DNA of 64,000 nt. Origin: Klebsiella michiganensis (GTDB lineage: Bacteria; Pseudomonadota; Gammaproteobacteria; Enterobacterales; Enterobacteriaceae). The stretch's first letter is position 1. Every line of letters starts with the position of its first letter. The notes under the pieces were generated by a model. It saw nothing but the letters and a program-made list of their open reading frames with translations. It was not told the origin of the DNA and made no database searches. Position numbers and translations under genes: made by a program. Positions 16,964 to 25,647 of the stretch are shown here, piece after piece. The DNA is taken from the NCBI GenBank assembly GCA_000963575.1, contig CP011077.1, positions 3,410,001 through 3,474,000 of the forward strand. The letters run 5' to 3'.

Positions 16964-17746
16964 TTATTCGCCGTAAACATTAAAGTCGAAGTACTTTTTC
17001 GCCAGTTTGTCGTAAGTCCCGTCTTTACGCATTTCAGCCAGCGCTTTGTCGAATGCGGCCTTCAGCTCGGTGTCATCTTTACGCAGGCCGATACCTGTCC
17101 CGTCGCCAAAGTACTTCTTGTCCTTCACCGACGGACCGGCAAAGGCATAGTCTTTCCCGGCAGGCTGTTTCAGGAAGCCTTCGCTACCGGCAACTTCGTC
17201 CTGGAATGCCGCATCCAGACGCCCGGCCGCGAGGTCAGAGTAAATCAAATCCTGGTTGGCGTAGGCCACCACATCGACACCTTTCGGGCGCCATTCGGCA
17301 TTGCCGTAGGTCTCCTGAATTGAGCCCTGCAGCACCCCAACGTGCTTGCCCTTCAGCGATTCGAGGGTCGGTTGAATCGGGGAGCCTTTGGCCGCAATCA
17401 GCCGAGAGTCCGCCGCGTACAGCTTGTCGGAGAAGAGGATCTCCTGCTGGCGTTTTTCGGTGATCGACAGAGAAGAGATGATGGCATCAATTTTCTTCGC
17501 CTTCAGCGACGGGATCAGGGAGTCAAAGTCGCTGCCTACCCACGTACATTTGGTCTGAATGCGCTTGCAAAGTTCGTTACCCAGATCGATATCAAACCCT
17601 ACAAAATCCCCTTTCGCGTCTTTGGAAGAGAATGGCGCATAGGTCGCGTCGGTACCAATACGGACGTTTTGCGGAATCGCTGCAAACACGCTGGCTGCGC
17701 TGGACAGACCGAGCAGTAAAGACAGTGCAAGAACCGACTTCTTCAT
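16964..17746 (-). CDS. argT: Lysine/arginine/ornithine periplasmic binding protein ArgT
   Basis: A 260-residue binding protein with a 22-residue signal peptide (ending SVFA before AIPQNVRIG). It is closely similar to HisJ along its length (for example KLYAADSRLIAAKGSPIQPTLESLKGK). It feeds basic amino acids to the shared HisQMP complex. A sigma-54 type promoter lies upstream, consistent with NtrC control of argT known in enterics. Confidence 0.95.
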   Translation of the reverse strand: MKKSVLALSLLLGLSSAASVFAAIPQNVRIGTDATYAPFSSKDAKGDFVGFDIDLGNELCKRIQTKCTWVGSDFDSLIPSLKAKKIDAIISSLSITEKRQQEILFSDKLYAADSRLIAAKGSPIQPTLESLKGKHVGVLQGSIQETYGNAEWRPKGVDVVAYANQDLIYSDLAAGRLDAAFQDEVAGSEGFLKQPAGKDYAFAGPSVKDKKYFGDGTGIGLRKDDTELKAAFDKALAEMRKDGTYDKLAKKYFDFNVYGE

Positions 17747-17818
17747 ACGATACCCTCAAGTTTGGCTTTCTTATTTGTGATGTCTTGTTGTGTGGTAATG
17801 CCTTTGCATACGGAGAGT

Positions 17819-17834
17819 TGCAGTTCTCATGCCA
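17819..17834 (-). promoter_or_regulatory. Sigma-54 promoter of argT
   Basis: On the minus strand TGGCAT-N5-CTGCA fits the -24/-12 consensus TGGCAC-N5-TTGCA and lies about 73 bp upstream of argT. E. coli argT has a comparable nitrogen-regulated promoter. Confidence 0.75.
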
Positions 17835-18033
17835 CTTTTCCCTGCGTGGGAAAAAGTCGCTGATTTATGTTAATAAAACGTTGCAACTTCGCGCTAGTTT
17901 GAAAGATAGCAGGTCTGGGAAGCGGGACTAGAGGGGAAAGCGGTTTTCGTGGATTAAATCTTCTAAAAGCGATCGGCGTTGCAGATTTGCCCCATTATGA
18001 GGCAATCATTTTGTGATGCACCGCAGCAGTGCA

Positions 18034-18606
18034 TTACTTGTGTTCGCCCCAGCGGATGAACAGGTCTTCAGGTAGCTCAAGGTCAAACTGATCCAGCACC
18101 CGGTTGACCGTCTGATCGACAATATCCTGCAGCGTTTGCGGGCGATGATAGAACGCGGGCACCGGCGGCATAATCACCGCCCCCAGCTCAGAAGCCTGAG
18201 TCATCAGGCGCAAGTGGCCGAGGTGCAGCGGCGTCTCACGAATGCAAAGCACTAGCGGACGACGCTCTTTAAGCACCACGTCCGCCGCACGGGTCAGCAG
18301 CCCGTCCGTATAGCTGTGTACGATGCCGGACAGCGTTTTAATCGAGCAAGGCAGCACTGCCATCCCCATGGTCTTAAACGAGCCAGAGGAAATGCTGGCG
18401 GCAATATCACGAGAATCATGCACGACATCTGCCAGCGCCTGAACGTCGCGCAGCGAGTAATCGGTTTCCAGCGCAAGCGTCTGGCGTGCCGCGTTGCTCA
18501 TCACCAGATGGCTTTCTACCTCCGGTAACTGCTGCAGGATTTGCAGTAAACGCACCCCGTAAATGGCGCCGCTGGCTCCGGAAATACCGACGATCAGTCG
18601 TTTCAT
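18034..18606 (-). CDS. ubiX: Flavin prenyltransferase UbiX
   Basis: A 190-residue Rossmann-like flavoprotein. GISGASGAIYGVRLL binds FMN; the SSGSFKT loop and CIRETPLHLGHLR, with its catalytic arginine, form the prenylation site. It makes prenylated FMN, the cofactor of the decarboxylase UbiD in ubiquinone synthesis. It lies between purF and argT as in E. coli. Confidence 0.96.
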   Translation of the reverse strand: MKRLIVGISGASGAIYGVRLLQILQQLPEVESHLVMSNAARQTLALETDYSLRDVQALADVVHDSRDIAASISSGSFKTMGMAVLPCSIKTLSGIVHSYTDGLLTRAADVVLKERRPLVLCIRETPLHLGHLRLMTQASELGAVIMPPVPAFYHRPQTLQDIVDQTVNRVLDQFDLELPEDLFIRWGEHK

Positions 18607-18696
18607 TGAATTTGCCCCTAAGAATATCTGGGCTGACTTTGCCGCAAGATGAGATGGGATGCAAGGCTGGCCGGGCGGGGAGGTGAAGGAAGAACA

Positions 18697-18724
18697 TGCC
18701 TCTCCCCTTTTCAGGAGAGAGGCA
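18697..18724 (-). terminator. Hairpin after purF
   Basis: TGCCTCTC / GAGAGGCA arms lie nine bases beyond the purF stop on the minus strand. The following U run is weak, so this may be a 3' stabilising stem or a modest terminator. Confidence 0.5.
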
Positions 18725-18732
18725 AAGACAGG

Positions 18733-20250
18733 TTAGCCTTCGTTGTGCATCTCTAAGTTTTCCACTTCATTCTGACGCGCCAGCGCTTTGGAGTCGTCGT
18801 TACGCAGGGATTCGAGATATTGCAGATATTTGTGGTCAACGTCTTTCGTCACGTAGATACCGTTAAAGACGGAGCATTCGAACTGGGTGATATCCGGGTT
18901 TTCCACGCGAACCGCTTCGATAAGATCGTCCAGATCCTGGAAAATCAGGCCGTCGGCACCGATGATCTGGCGAATCTCATCCACTTCACGCCCGTGAGCA
19001 ATCAGCTCGTTGGCACTCGGCATGTCAATCCCGTACACGTTCGGGAAACGAATTTCCGGTGCGGCGGAGGCCAGATAAACTTTTTTGGCGCCGGCTTCAC
19101 GAGCCATCTCGATAATCTGCTCAGAGGTGGTACCGCGCACGATGGAGTCATCCACCAGCAGCACGTTCTTGTCGCGGAATTCAGCGCGGTTGGCGTTCAG
19201 CTTGCGGCGCACGGACTTACGGCGCAGCTGCTGGCCCGGCATGATAAACGTACGGCCCACGTAGCGGTTTTTCACAAAACCCTGACGGTACGGTTTCTCA
19301 AGAATGCGGGCGATTTCCAGCGCGATATCACAGGAGGTTTCTGGAATCGGAATGACCACGTCGATATCCAGGTCTTCCCATTCGCGGGCAATTTTCTCGC
19401 CAAGCTTTTTCCCCATCTCAACGCGCGCGCTGTAGACGGAGATCTTGTCGATGAAGGAGTCCGGGCGCGCAAAATAAACGTACTCGAACAGACACGGATT
19501 GCTGACCGGGTTGTCGGCGCACTGGCGGGTGAACAGTTGGCCTTTCTCGGTAATGTAGACCGCTTCGCCCGGCGCGATATCACGCAGGAACTCAAAGCCC
19601 AGGGTGTCCAGGGCTACGCTCTCGGAGGCCACCATGTATTCGGTGCGGCCGTCGCCCAGGTCGCGCTTGCCGATCACCAGCGGACGGATACCGTTCGGGT
19701 CGCGGAAGGCGACCATGCCGTGGCCGATAATCATCGCCACACAGGCGTAAGCGCCACGAATCTGGCGGTTAGTGGCGGCGATGGCGGCAAAAATGTTGTC
19801 TGCTTCCAGCGGATAATGACGGAAGTTATCCAGCTCGCTGGCAAAGATATTGAGCAGGATTTCAGAATCAGAAGTGGTGTTAATGTGGCGGCGTTTTTCT
19901 TCAAACAGCTTTTTACGCAGCTCGTGGGCATTGGTCAGGTTACCGTTATGCGCCAGGGTTATCCCGTAAGGAGAGTTGACGTAGAAAGGCTGGGCTTCAG
20001 AAGCGCTTGAACTGCCGGCGGTGGGGTAACGCACGTGGCCAATGCCCATATTCCCCTGCAGACGCTGCATGTGGCGGGCTTCAAACACATCGCTCACCAG
20101 GCCATTCGCTTTACGCAGACGGAAACAATTTAACGCGTCGATGGTGACGATGCCTGCGGCATCCTGGCCACGGTGCTGAAGCACCGTTAACGCATCATAA
20201 ATCGACTGGTTTACCGGCATGAAACCGGCGATACCGACAATACCGCACAT
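18733..20250 (-). CDS. purF: Amidophosphoribosyltransferase PurF
   Basis: A 505-residue enzyme of the first committed step of purine synthesis: PRPP plus glutamine gives phosphoribosylamine. Cys2 in MCGIVGIAG becomes the N-terminal glutamine-amidotransferase nucleophile. The PRPP loop VLLVDDSIVRGTTSEQI is in the C-terminal phosphoribosyltransferase domain. It is cotranscribed with cvpA under the PurR box at 20833-20848. Confidence 0.98.
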   Translation of the reverse strand: MCGIVGIAGFMPVNQSIYDALTVLQHRGQDAAGIVTIDALNCFRLRKANGLVSDVFEARHMQRLQGNMGIGHVRYPTAGSSSASEAQPFYVNSPYGITLAHNGNLTNAHELRKKLFEEKRRHINTTSDSEILLNIFASELDNFRHYPLEADNIFAAIAATNRQIRGAYACVAMIIGHGMVAFRDPNGIRPLVIGKRDLGDGRTEYMVASESVALDTLGFEFLRDIAPGEAVYITEKGQLFTRQCADNPVSNPCLFEYVYFARPDSFIDKISVYSARVEMGKKLGEKIAREWEDLDIDVVIPIPETSCDIALEIARILEKPYRQGFVKNRYVGRTFIMPGQQLRRKSVRRKLNANRAEFRDKNVLLVDDSIVRGTTSEQIIEMAREAGAKKVYLASAAPEIRFPNVYGIDMPSANELIAHGREVDEIRQIIGADGLIFQDLDDLIEAVRVENPDITQFECSVFNGIYVTKDVDHKYLQYLESLRNDDSKALARQNEVENLEMHNEG

Positions 20251-20288
20251 GTTGTCTTTTCCTCATTAAGCCACACCCCCCGCTACGA

Positions 20289-20774
20289 TTAGCGGGGCAA
20301 GAAACTTGACGAGCTTTGCAGATAGTCAAAGAACCATCTGATGATGAAACTGAATTGCGGGATAAGCTGCGACTTTTGCCAGTCATCGCTTTTTGAAAAA
20401 CCGGTAAAGGTATCCAGGAAGAACAGAATGGCGGAGACTATCAGTACGCCACGCAAGGCGCCAAAGCAGATCCCCAACACCCTGTCTGTACCCGACAGGC
20501 CGGTTTTTTGCACCAGCGCGCTAATCACATAGTTGACTATCGCACCGACAATCAGCGTCGCGATAAACAGCACCGCGATAGCTATCCCATTACGTACCAG
20601 TTCGTCTTCAAAGCCAGTGAACCAGACTGACAGATAAGTGTAGTAATGACTGGCGACAAAGAAAGCACATCCCCAGGTCACAAGCGATAACGCTTCCTTC
20701 ACAAACCCACGTATTACGCTTACCAGGCAAGAAAAACCGATAACCGCAATGATGGCGTAATCTATCCAGACCAT
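20289..20774 (-). CDS. cvpA: Colicin V production membrane protein CvpA
   Basis: A 161-residue inner-membrane protein with four hydrophobic segments (beginning WIDYAIIAVIGFSCLVSVIRGF). It is the first gene of the cvpA-purF operon. In E. coli it is needed for colicin V export and for envelope tolerance to bile salts; its biochemical role is not known. Confidence 0.95.
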   Translation of the reverse strand: MVWIDYAIIAVIGFSCLVSVIRGFVKEALSLVTWGCAFFVASHYYTYLSVWFTGFEDELVRNGIAIAVLFIATLIVGAIVNYVISALVQKTGLSGTDRVLGICFGALRGVLIVSAILFFLDTFTGFSKSDDWQKSQLIPQFSFIIRWFFDYLQSSSSFLPR

Positions 20775-20832
20775 GAAAAAATCTCGTGATAAATTGCCCT
20801 GACGTCCAGTTCGGGGCGAATTCTAACAGAAA

Positions 20833-20848
20833 AAGAAAACGTTTGCGT
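20833..20848 (-). promoter_or_regulatory. PurR box of cvpA-purF
   Basis: On the minus strand ACGCAAACGTTTTCTT matches the PurR operator consensus. It lies about 60 bp upstream of cvpA, so the operon should be repressed by PurR with hypoxanthine or guanine. Confidence 0.9.
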
Positions 20849-20877
20849 AGGGATTTCCTTCCCGCGCGTAAATAAAT

Positions 20878-20907
20878 AATGGCGTTGAAAAAAGCATCAA
20901 CGCCATT
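20878..20907 (-). terminator. Terminator of the dedD transcript
   Basis: AATGGCGTTGA / TCAACGCCATT makes an 11-bp stem between dedD and the cvpA promoter. On the minus strand the stem is followed by a T/A-rich tract. It ends the folC-dedD unit. Confidence 0.75.
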
Positions 20908-20929
20908 AAAAAAGTGCCTGTTTTGCCCT

Positions 20930-21062
20930 CACCTTTTAGAGGCGAAGTGACGGTATGGCGTCATTTTTCCCCTCACCCTAACCCTCTCCCCAAAGGGCAA
21001 GAGAACCGCTCGGTGTCATAGCTTTCCCCCTCTCCCTTCCAGGGAGAGGGCCGGGGTGAGGG
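20930..21062. repeat. Cluster of REP-like palindromes
   Basis: Several CCCTCACC...GGTGAGGG and CCTCTCCC...GGGAGAGG arms are packed between dedD and cvpA (for example CCCTCTCCCTTCC / GGGAGAGGGCCGGGGTGAGGG at about 21028-21062). They belong to the dispersed intergenic family noted at 4244 and 29360. Confidence 0.6.
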
Positions 21063-21072
21063 TCACACACCG

Positions 21073-21765
21073 CTACCGCGGCGAGTAGTTCATCACCACG
21101 CCGTTCAGGCCAGAAAGCGAATTCAGCTCGCCCAGCGAGGACTTCAGCTTATCTTTTGAGGCATCAGGCCCAACCAGAATACGGGTGATTTTCCCCTGCA
21201 CAGGCGTTGTCGGCGAGGTGTAAACTTTGAACCCGGCCCCGCGCAGTTTACCAACAATTTCATTTACTTTGTCCGCATTTTTCAATGCGCCAAGCTGCAC
21301 CACATAGGCTTGCCCGGTCGGCGCTTTGTCGGCTGGTTTTTCCGTCTTCGTCGGCTGCTCAGTCTGGTTATCGGCGGCAGGTTTAGGCTGCGGCTTTTCC
21401 ACCGGCTTCGGCTTCGGTTTTTCCTGCACCGGCTGAGGCTTAGGCTGCTCGTGTGCGACGGGTACTTCGTCAACGCCCGCAGAGCCTTCATTCGGGATAG
21501 CCCCACTATTCAGCCCCGGCGGCACGGCAGCCCCCGCCCTTACCTCTTCAGCTGCGCCTTCTGGCGGCTGCGCCGGCAGAGCCTGGGTAGCCGCCGGCAA
21601 CATATCAGGTTCATCGCTGTCTCCCGGTTTTGGCACCAAAGGAATCGCCGCGAATTCATCCTGATAATGTTTTTTTTGCCCGTCCAGCAGGCCCGGCAGC
21701 ACAATGACGCCCAGCGCTACCAGAATAATGGTTCCGACTAATCGGTTTTGAAACTTACTCGCCAC
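21073..21765 (-). CDS. dedD: Cell division protein DedD (SPOR domain)
   Basis: A 230-residue bitopic inner-membrane protein. A short cytoplasmic N-terminus and one membrane helix (about residues 9-26, VGTIILVALGVIVLPGLL) are followed by a Pro/Lys-rich periplasmic linker (KPQPKPVEKPQPK type) and a C-terminal SPOR domain (YVVQLGALKNADKVNEIVGKL onward). The SPOR domain binds denuded septal peptidoglycan. It overlaps folC by 11 bp. Confidence 0.95.
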   Translation of the reverse strand: MASKFQNRLVGTIILVALGVIVLPGLLDGQKKHYQDEFAAIPLVPKPGDSDEPDMLPAATQALPAQPPEGAAEEVRAGAAVPPGLNSGAIPNEGSAGVDEVPVAHEQPKPQPVQEKPKPKPVEKPQPKPAADNQTEQPTKTEKPADKAPTGQAYVVQLGALKNADKVNEIVGKLRGAGFKVYTSPTTPVQGKITRILVGPDASKDKLKSSLGELNSLSGLNGVVMNYSPR

Positions 21766-23023
21766 CTGCTCTCCCCGCGTCCAGTACTTCCATTACATGG
21801 GCCACCGTGTGAAATGAACCACACACCAGCACGGTATCTTCGGCCGTGGCGGACGCCATGGCTGCGTGCCATGCGTCCGCCACGGTTGCAAATGTCCTGC
21901 CTTCACCAAGATGGGCAATAAGCTGCTCTGCGCTTGCGCCTCGTGGCCCTTCCAGGGGAGCACAATACCAGTTATCGACCTGGGGCGACAAACAGGCAAG
22001 TGTTCCGGCTATGTCTTTATCATGCAGCATCCCGATAACCGCCAACACGCGCCCCCGTTCAGGCAGCGCCGCCAGGCGACCGGCAAGGTAAGCCGCCGCA
22101 TGGGGGTTATGGGCAACATCAAGAATCACGCGAGGCGCCTGAGACACGACCTGGAAGCGCCCGGGCAGCGTGGCATGCTCGATGCCATAGCGTATCGCAT
22201 TTTCACTCACGTTGAGTTTGCTGGCACGTAAGGCGGCCAGCGCCGTGGCGGCATTGGGCTGAGGAACCAGCGGCAGCGGCAGGTCTTTAAGCTCGCCGCT
22301 AGCGTCCCGGAACGTCCAGCTTGTGGCACTCACCTCATAATCCCAGTCAGCGCCGCGCCTCAGTAGCTGCGCGCCTTTCTCCTGGGCCACATCGGCAATC
22401 GTCTGTGGCATATCTGGCTCGCCCACAACCGCCGGGTTATCTCTGCGGAAGACGCCGGCCTTTTCCCGGCCAATGCTCTCACGATCCGGGCCCAGCCAGT
22501 CGGTGTGATCGAGCGCGATGCTGGTCACCACGGCCACGTCGGAATCCACAATATTGGTGGCGTCAAGGCGCCCGCCAAGACCCACTTCAAGAATCACCAC
22601 GTCTACCGCCTGCTGCTTAAACAATAGCAAGGCAGATAGCGTTCCGTATTCAAAATAGGTTAAGGAAATATCTCCGCGAGCGGCCTCTATTTCGGCAAAC
22701 GAGGCGGTATGCAGGGCTTCAGGTAACTCTTTCCCCTGAATGCGCACTCGCTCGGTGTAGCGCACCAGGTGCGGCGAGCTATAAACGCCTACCCGGTAAC
22801 CGTCAGCCATCAGCGCGGTTTCAAGCGTACGGCAGGTTGTGCCCTTACCATTCGTCCCCGCCACGGTGAAGACAGTGGGCGCAGGTTTCAGTACATCGAG
22901 CTTGAGCGCAACGTTGCTGATCCGCTCAAGGCCCATATCGATAGTAGTAGAATGAAGGTTTTCAAGATAGCAAAGCCACGTGGCCAGGGGCGACGTGGCT
23001 TGAGGAATAAGGTCTTTGTCCAT
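21755..23023 (-). CDS. folC: Dihydrofolate synthase/folylpolyglutamate synthase FolC
   Basis: A 422-residue bifunctional Mur-ligase-like enzyme that adds glutamate to dihydropteroate and to reduced folates. The P-loop is FTVAGTNGKGTTCRTLE; ALDHTDWLG and FDVAHNP-like DVAHNPHAA are further family motifs. ATG at 23023 follows AAGTGGG and gives the E. coli length; a GTG three codons upstream is less likely. It lies between accD and dedD. Confidence 0.96.
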   Translation of the reverse strand: MDKDLIPQATSPLATWLCYLENLHSTTIDMGLERISNVALKLDVLKPAPTVFTVAGTNGKGTTCRTLETALMADGYRVGVYSSPHLVRYTERVRIQGKELPEALHTASFAEIEAARGDISLTYFEYGTLSALLLFKQQAVDVVILEVGLGGRLDATNIVDSDVAVVTSIALDHTDWLGPDRESIGREKAGVFRRDNPAVVGEPDMPQTIADVAQEKGAQLLRRGADWDYEVSATSWTFRDASGELKDLPLPLVPQPNAATALAALRASKLNVSENAIRYGIEHATLPGRFQVVSQAPRVILDVAHNPHAAAYLAGRLAALPERGRVLAVIGMLHDKDIAGTLACLSPQVDNWYCAPLEGPRGASAEQLIAHLGEGRTFATVADAWHAAMASATAEDTVLVCGSFHTVAHVMEVLDAGRAGGE

Positions 23024-23087
23024 GATGCCCACTTAACATGCACATAAAGAAAAGGGCAGAGCCTGCTGGCCTGCCCTTAGTTGCGAA

Positions 23088-24008
23088 TCAGGCCTCTTGA
23101 CCCTGTTCCGGCGCTGGCGGAACCACAATCGGTTCACGCGGGGCTTCCGGATTTGGCGCCGGCAGATTCATAAACTTCGCCAGAACGCTCGCCAGTTTCA
23201 GGCGCATTTCCGGGCGACGGACGATCATGTCGATAGCGCCTTTTTCGATCAGGAACTCGCTGCGCTGGAAGCCCGGCGGCAGTTTCTCACGGACGGTCTG
23301 TTCGATGACTCGTGGGCCAGCAAAACCGATCAGTGCTTTCGGTTCGGCGATATTCAGGTCACCCAGCATCGCAAAGCTTGCCGAGACGCCGCCCATGGTT
23401 GGGTCAGTCAGCACGGAGATATACGGCAGACCGCGCTCCTGCATTTTGGCCAGCGCGGCGCTGGTTTTCGCCATCTGCATCAGCGACATCAGCGCTTCCT
23501 GCATACGCGCCCCGCCGGAAGCGGAGAAGCACACCATCGGGCAGTTATCTTCCAGCGCCTGTTCAACGGCACGGACAAAACGCGCGCCAACGACAGAACC
23601 CATCGAACCGCCCATAAAGGAAAACTCGAAGGCCGCAGCCACGACAGGCATACCGTGCAGAGTGCCTTTCATCACCACCAGTGCGTCTTTCTCACCGGTC
23701 TCTTTCTGTGCGCTAACCAGACGATCTTTGTACTTCTTGGAGTCACGGAACTTCAGCAAATCTTTTGGCTCAAGCTCGCTCCCCAATTCCACCATTGTGC
23801 CTTCATCTAACAGGCTATGCAGGCGATCGCGCGCCGACATACGCATGTGGTGATCGCACTTAGGGCAGACGCCAAGGTTGCGTTCCAGCTCGGCGCGGTA
23901 CAGGACCTGGCCGCAGCTGTCGCACTTGGTCCACACCCCTTCAGGGATGCTCGCCTTGCGGGTGGGAGTAATATTGCTCTTATTGAGAATTCGTTCAATC
24001 CAGCTCAT
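23088..24008 (-). CDS. accD: Acetyl-CoA carboxylase carboxyltransferase beta subunit AccD
   Basis: A 306-residue subunit that, with AccA, transfers CO2 from carboxybiotin to acetyl-CoA to give malonyl-CoA. The N-terminal zinc ribbon uses Cys29, Cys32, Cys48 and Cys51, and the crotonase-like core has SASGGARMQEALMSLMQMAKTSAAL. ATG at 24008 begins at the conserved MSWIERI and has AAAGGT upstream; an in-frame extension of 23 codons is rejected. Confidence 0.97.
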   Translation of the reverse strand: MSWIERILNKSNITPTRKASIPEGVWTKCDSCGQVLYRAELERNLGVCPKCDHHMRMSARDRLHSLLDEGTMVELGSELEPKDLLKFRDSKKYKDRLVSAQKETGEKDALVVMKGTLHGMPVVAAAFEFSFMGGSMGSVVGARFVRAVEQALEDNCPMVCFSASGGARMQEALMSLMQMAKTSAALAKMQERGLPYISVLTDPTMGGVSASFAMLGDLNIAEPKALIGFAGPRVIEQTVREKLPPGFQRSEFLIEKGAIDMIVRRPEMRLKLASVLAKFMNLPAPNPEAPREPIVVPPAPEQGQEA

Positions 24009-24146
24009 TGATGACCTTTCTGCTTGAACCTGGTCGATACCAGCTTTTCTGCGGCAGTTTTCCCTGCCCCAGACCATAAATGGTGCTCATTAAAACACAA
24101 CGGCCCGCGACTTTGGATAAAAAAGTGGTCGAACCGCTGCCACGTA

Positions 24147-24806
24147 TTATTTTGACTGCCGCGACGCAGCGCGTTTGTGGCGGATAACTTCCACCACGCC
24201 AGGCAGTATCGAAACCACGATAATTGCCACAATCAGCAGCTTCAGATTTTCCTGTACTACCGGCAGGTTACCGAACAGGTAGCCCGCGTAGGTGAACAGC
24301 AAGACCCACAGCAGTGCGCCGACGACGTTGTAGATCGCAAAATGGCGATAGGACATATGCCCCATTCCGGCGACAAACGGTGCGAAGGTTCGCACTATCG
24401 GCACGAAGCGCGCGAGGATAATCGTTTTTCCTCCGTGACGCTCGTAAAAAGCGTGAGTTTTATCAAGATAACTGCGACGGAAGATTTTTGAATTTGGGTT
24501 ACTGAACAACTTCTCGCCAAACAGCCGTCCGATAGTGTAGTTCACCGCATCGCCGATGATGGCAGCAATCACCATCAAAATGACCATGTAATGCACGTTC
24601 AGGTCATTGGTTTCCAGCGAAGCCAGCGCGCCCGCCACAAACAGCAGCGAATCGCCCGGTAAAAACGGCGTCACCACCAGCCCGGTTTCGCAGAACAAAA
24701 TCAGGAACAGGATAGCGTAAACCCAGACGCCGTATTGTGCCACCAGCTCGGCCAAATGCACGTCGATATGCAAAATGAAGTCGATGATAAAACGGATGAA
24801 ATCCAT
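24147..24806 (-). CDS. dedA: DedA family inner-membrane protein
   Basis: A 219-residue polytopic protein nearly collinear with E. coli DedA. Landmarks are FCETGLVVTPFLPGDSLLF and the ARFVPIVRTFAPFVAGMGHM segment with the essential arginines. DedA proteins act in proton-dependent membrane homeostasis and undecaprenyl or lipid carrier recycling; the exact task of this member is uncertain. ATG at 24806 follows AAAGGA. Confidence 0.95.
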   Translation of the reverse strand: MDFIRFIIDFILHIDVHLAELVAQYGVWVYAILFLILFCETGLVVTPFLPGDSLLFVAGALASLETNDLNVHYMVILMVIAAIIGDAVNYTIGRLFGEKLFSNPNSKIFRRSYLDKTHAFYERHGGKTIILARFVPIVRTFAPFVAGMGHMSYRHFAIYNVVGALLWVLLFTYAGYLFGNLPVVQENLKLLIVAIIVVSILPGVVEVIRHKRAASRQSK

Positions 24807-24831
24807 CAAAGTATCCTTTCTTAAGCAGCAA

Positions 24832-25647
24832 TCAATCGGCTAAAAAAAGCGGCCCCATCGGCAGACGTGGCAGCGCAAAATGGTCGGGGTAATCCACCGA
24901 CACCAGGTACAGCCCTTCCGCTTTTGCGGTAGCGGCAGCTTTAGTACGATCCTTCCACGCCAGCAGGTCGGCCATCCAGCTTTCGGCCTGGTTGCCGCAG
25001 CCGACTTCCATCAGGCTGCCGACGATGTTGCGCACCATGTGGTGCACAAAAGCGTTGGCTTTAATGTCCACGACGATGTAAGCCCCATAGCGAGCGACCG
25101 TAATGTGCATCATATTGCGCCATGGGGTGCGAGACTGACACTGCACCGCACGGAATGAGGTAAAGTCATTTTCCCCCAGCAGGCTCTGCGCGGCGCGGTG
25201 CATTTTGTCCGCATCCAGAGGCAGGTGAAAATGGGTGACGCCTTGCTGTAAAACGGCCGGTCGCAAGCGGTGATTATAAATCACGTAGCGGTAGCGACGC
25301 GCCGTGGCGCTGAATCGGGCATGAAACTCAGACGGCACATCTTTCACCCAGCGCACGGCAATGTCGCCGGGCAAATTCGTATTTACGCCCATCGTCCAGG
25401 CCGCATCTTTGCGTACGGCGCTGGTTTCAAAATGCACCACCTGGCCGGTGGCGTGAACGCCCGCATCGGTGCGTCCTGCGCAAAACACGTTAATCGGCTC
25501 ATTGGCTACCTGAGATAGCGCTTTTTCCAGCTTTTCCTGCACGCTGCGCACTTCGTTCTGGCGCTGCCAGCCGTAATATTTACTGCCGTCGTACTCAATG
25601 CCGAGCGCGATTTTATGAAGCGGAATTTCGCTTAGCACTTCAGACAT
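24832..25647 (-). CDS. truA: tRNA pseudouridine(38-40) synthase TruA
   Basis: A 271-residue pseudouridine synthase. Asp61 in CAGRTDAGVHATGQVVH is the catalytic aspartate, and NAFVHHMVRNIVGSLMEVG is the second family motif. It modifies positions 38-40 of the anticodon arm. Its start overlaps the usg stop (TGATG), as in other enterics. Confidence 0.97.
   Translation of the reverse strand: MSEVLSEIPLHKIALGIEYDGSKYYGWQRQNEVRSVQEKLEKALSQVANEPINVFCAGRTDAGVHATGQVVHFETSAVRKDAAWTMGVNTNLPGDIAVRWVKDVPSEFHARFSATARRYRYVIYNHRLRPAVLQQGVTHFHLPLDADKMHRAAQSLLGENDFTSFRAVQCQSRTPWRNMMHITVARYGAYIVVDIKANAFVHHMVRNIVGSLMEVGCGNQAESWMADLLAWKDRTKAAATAKAEGLYLVSVDYPDHFALPRLPMGPLFLAD

Noticed and set aside
18820..20010. 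396-codon open frame on the plus strand
   Set aside because: It is antisense to purF, which is complete and highly conserved.
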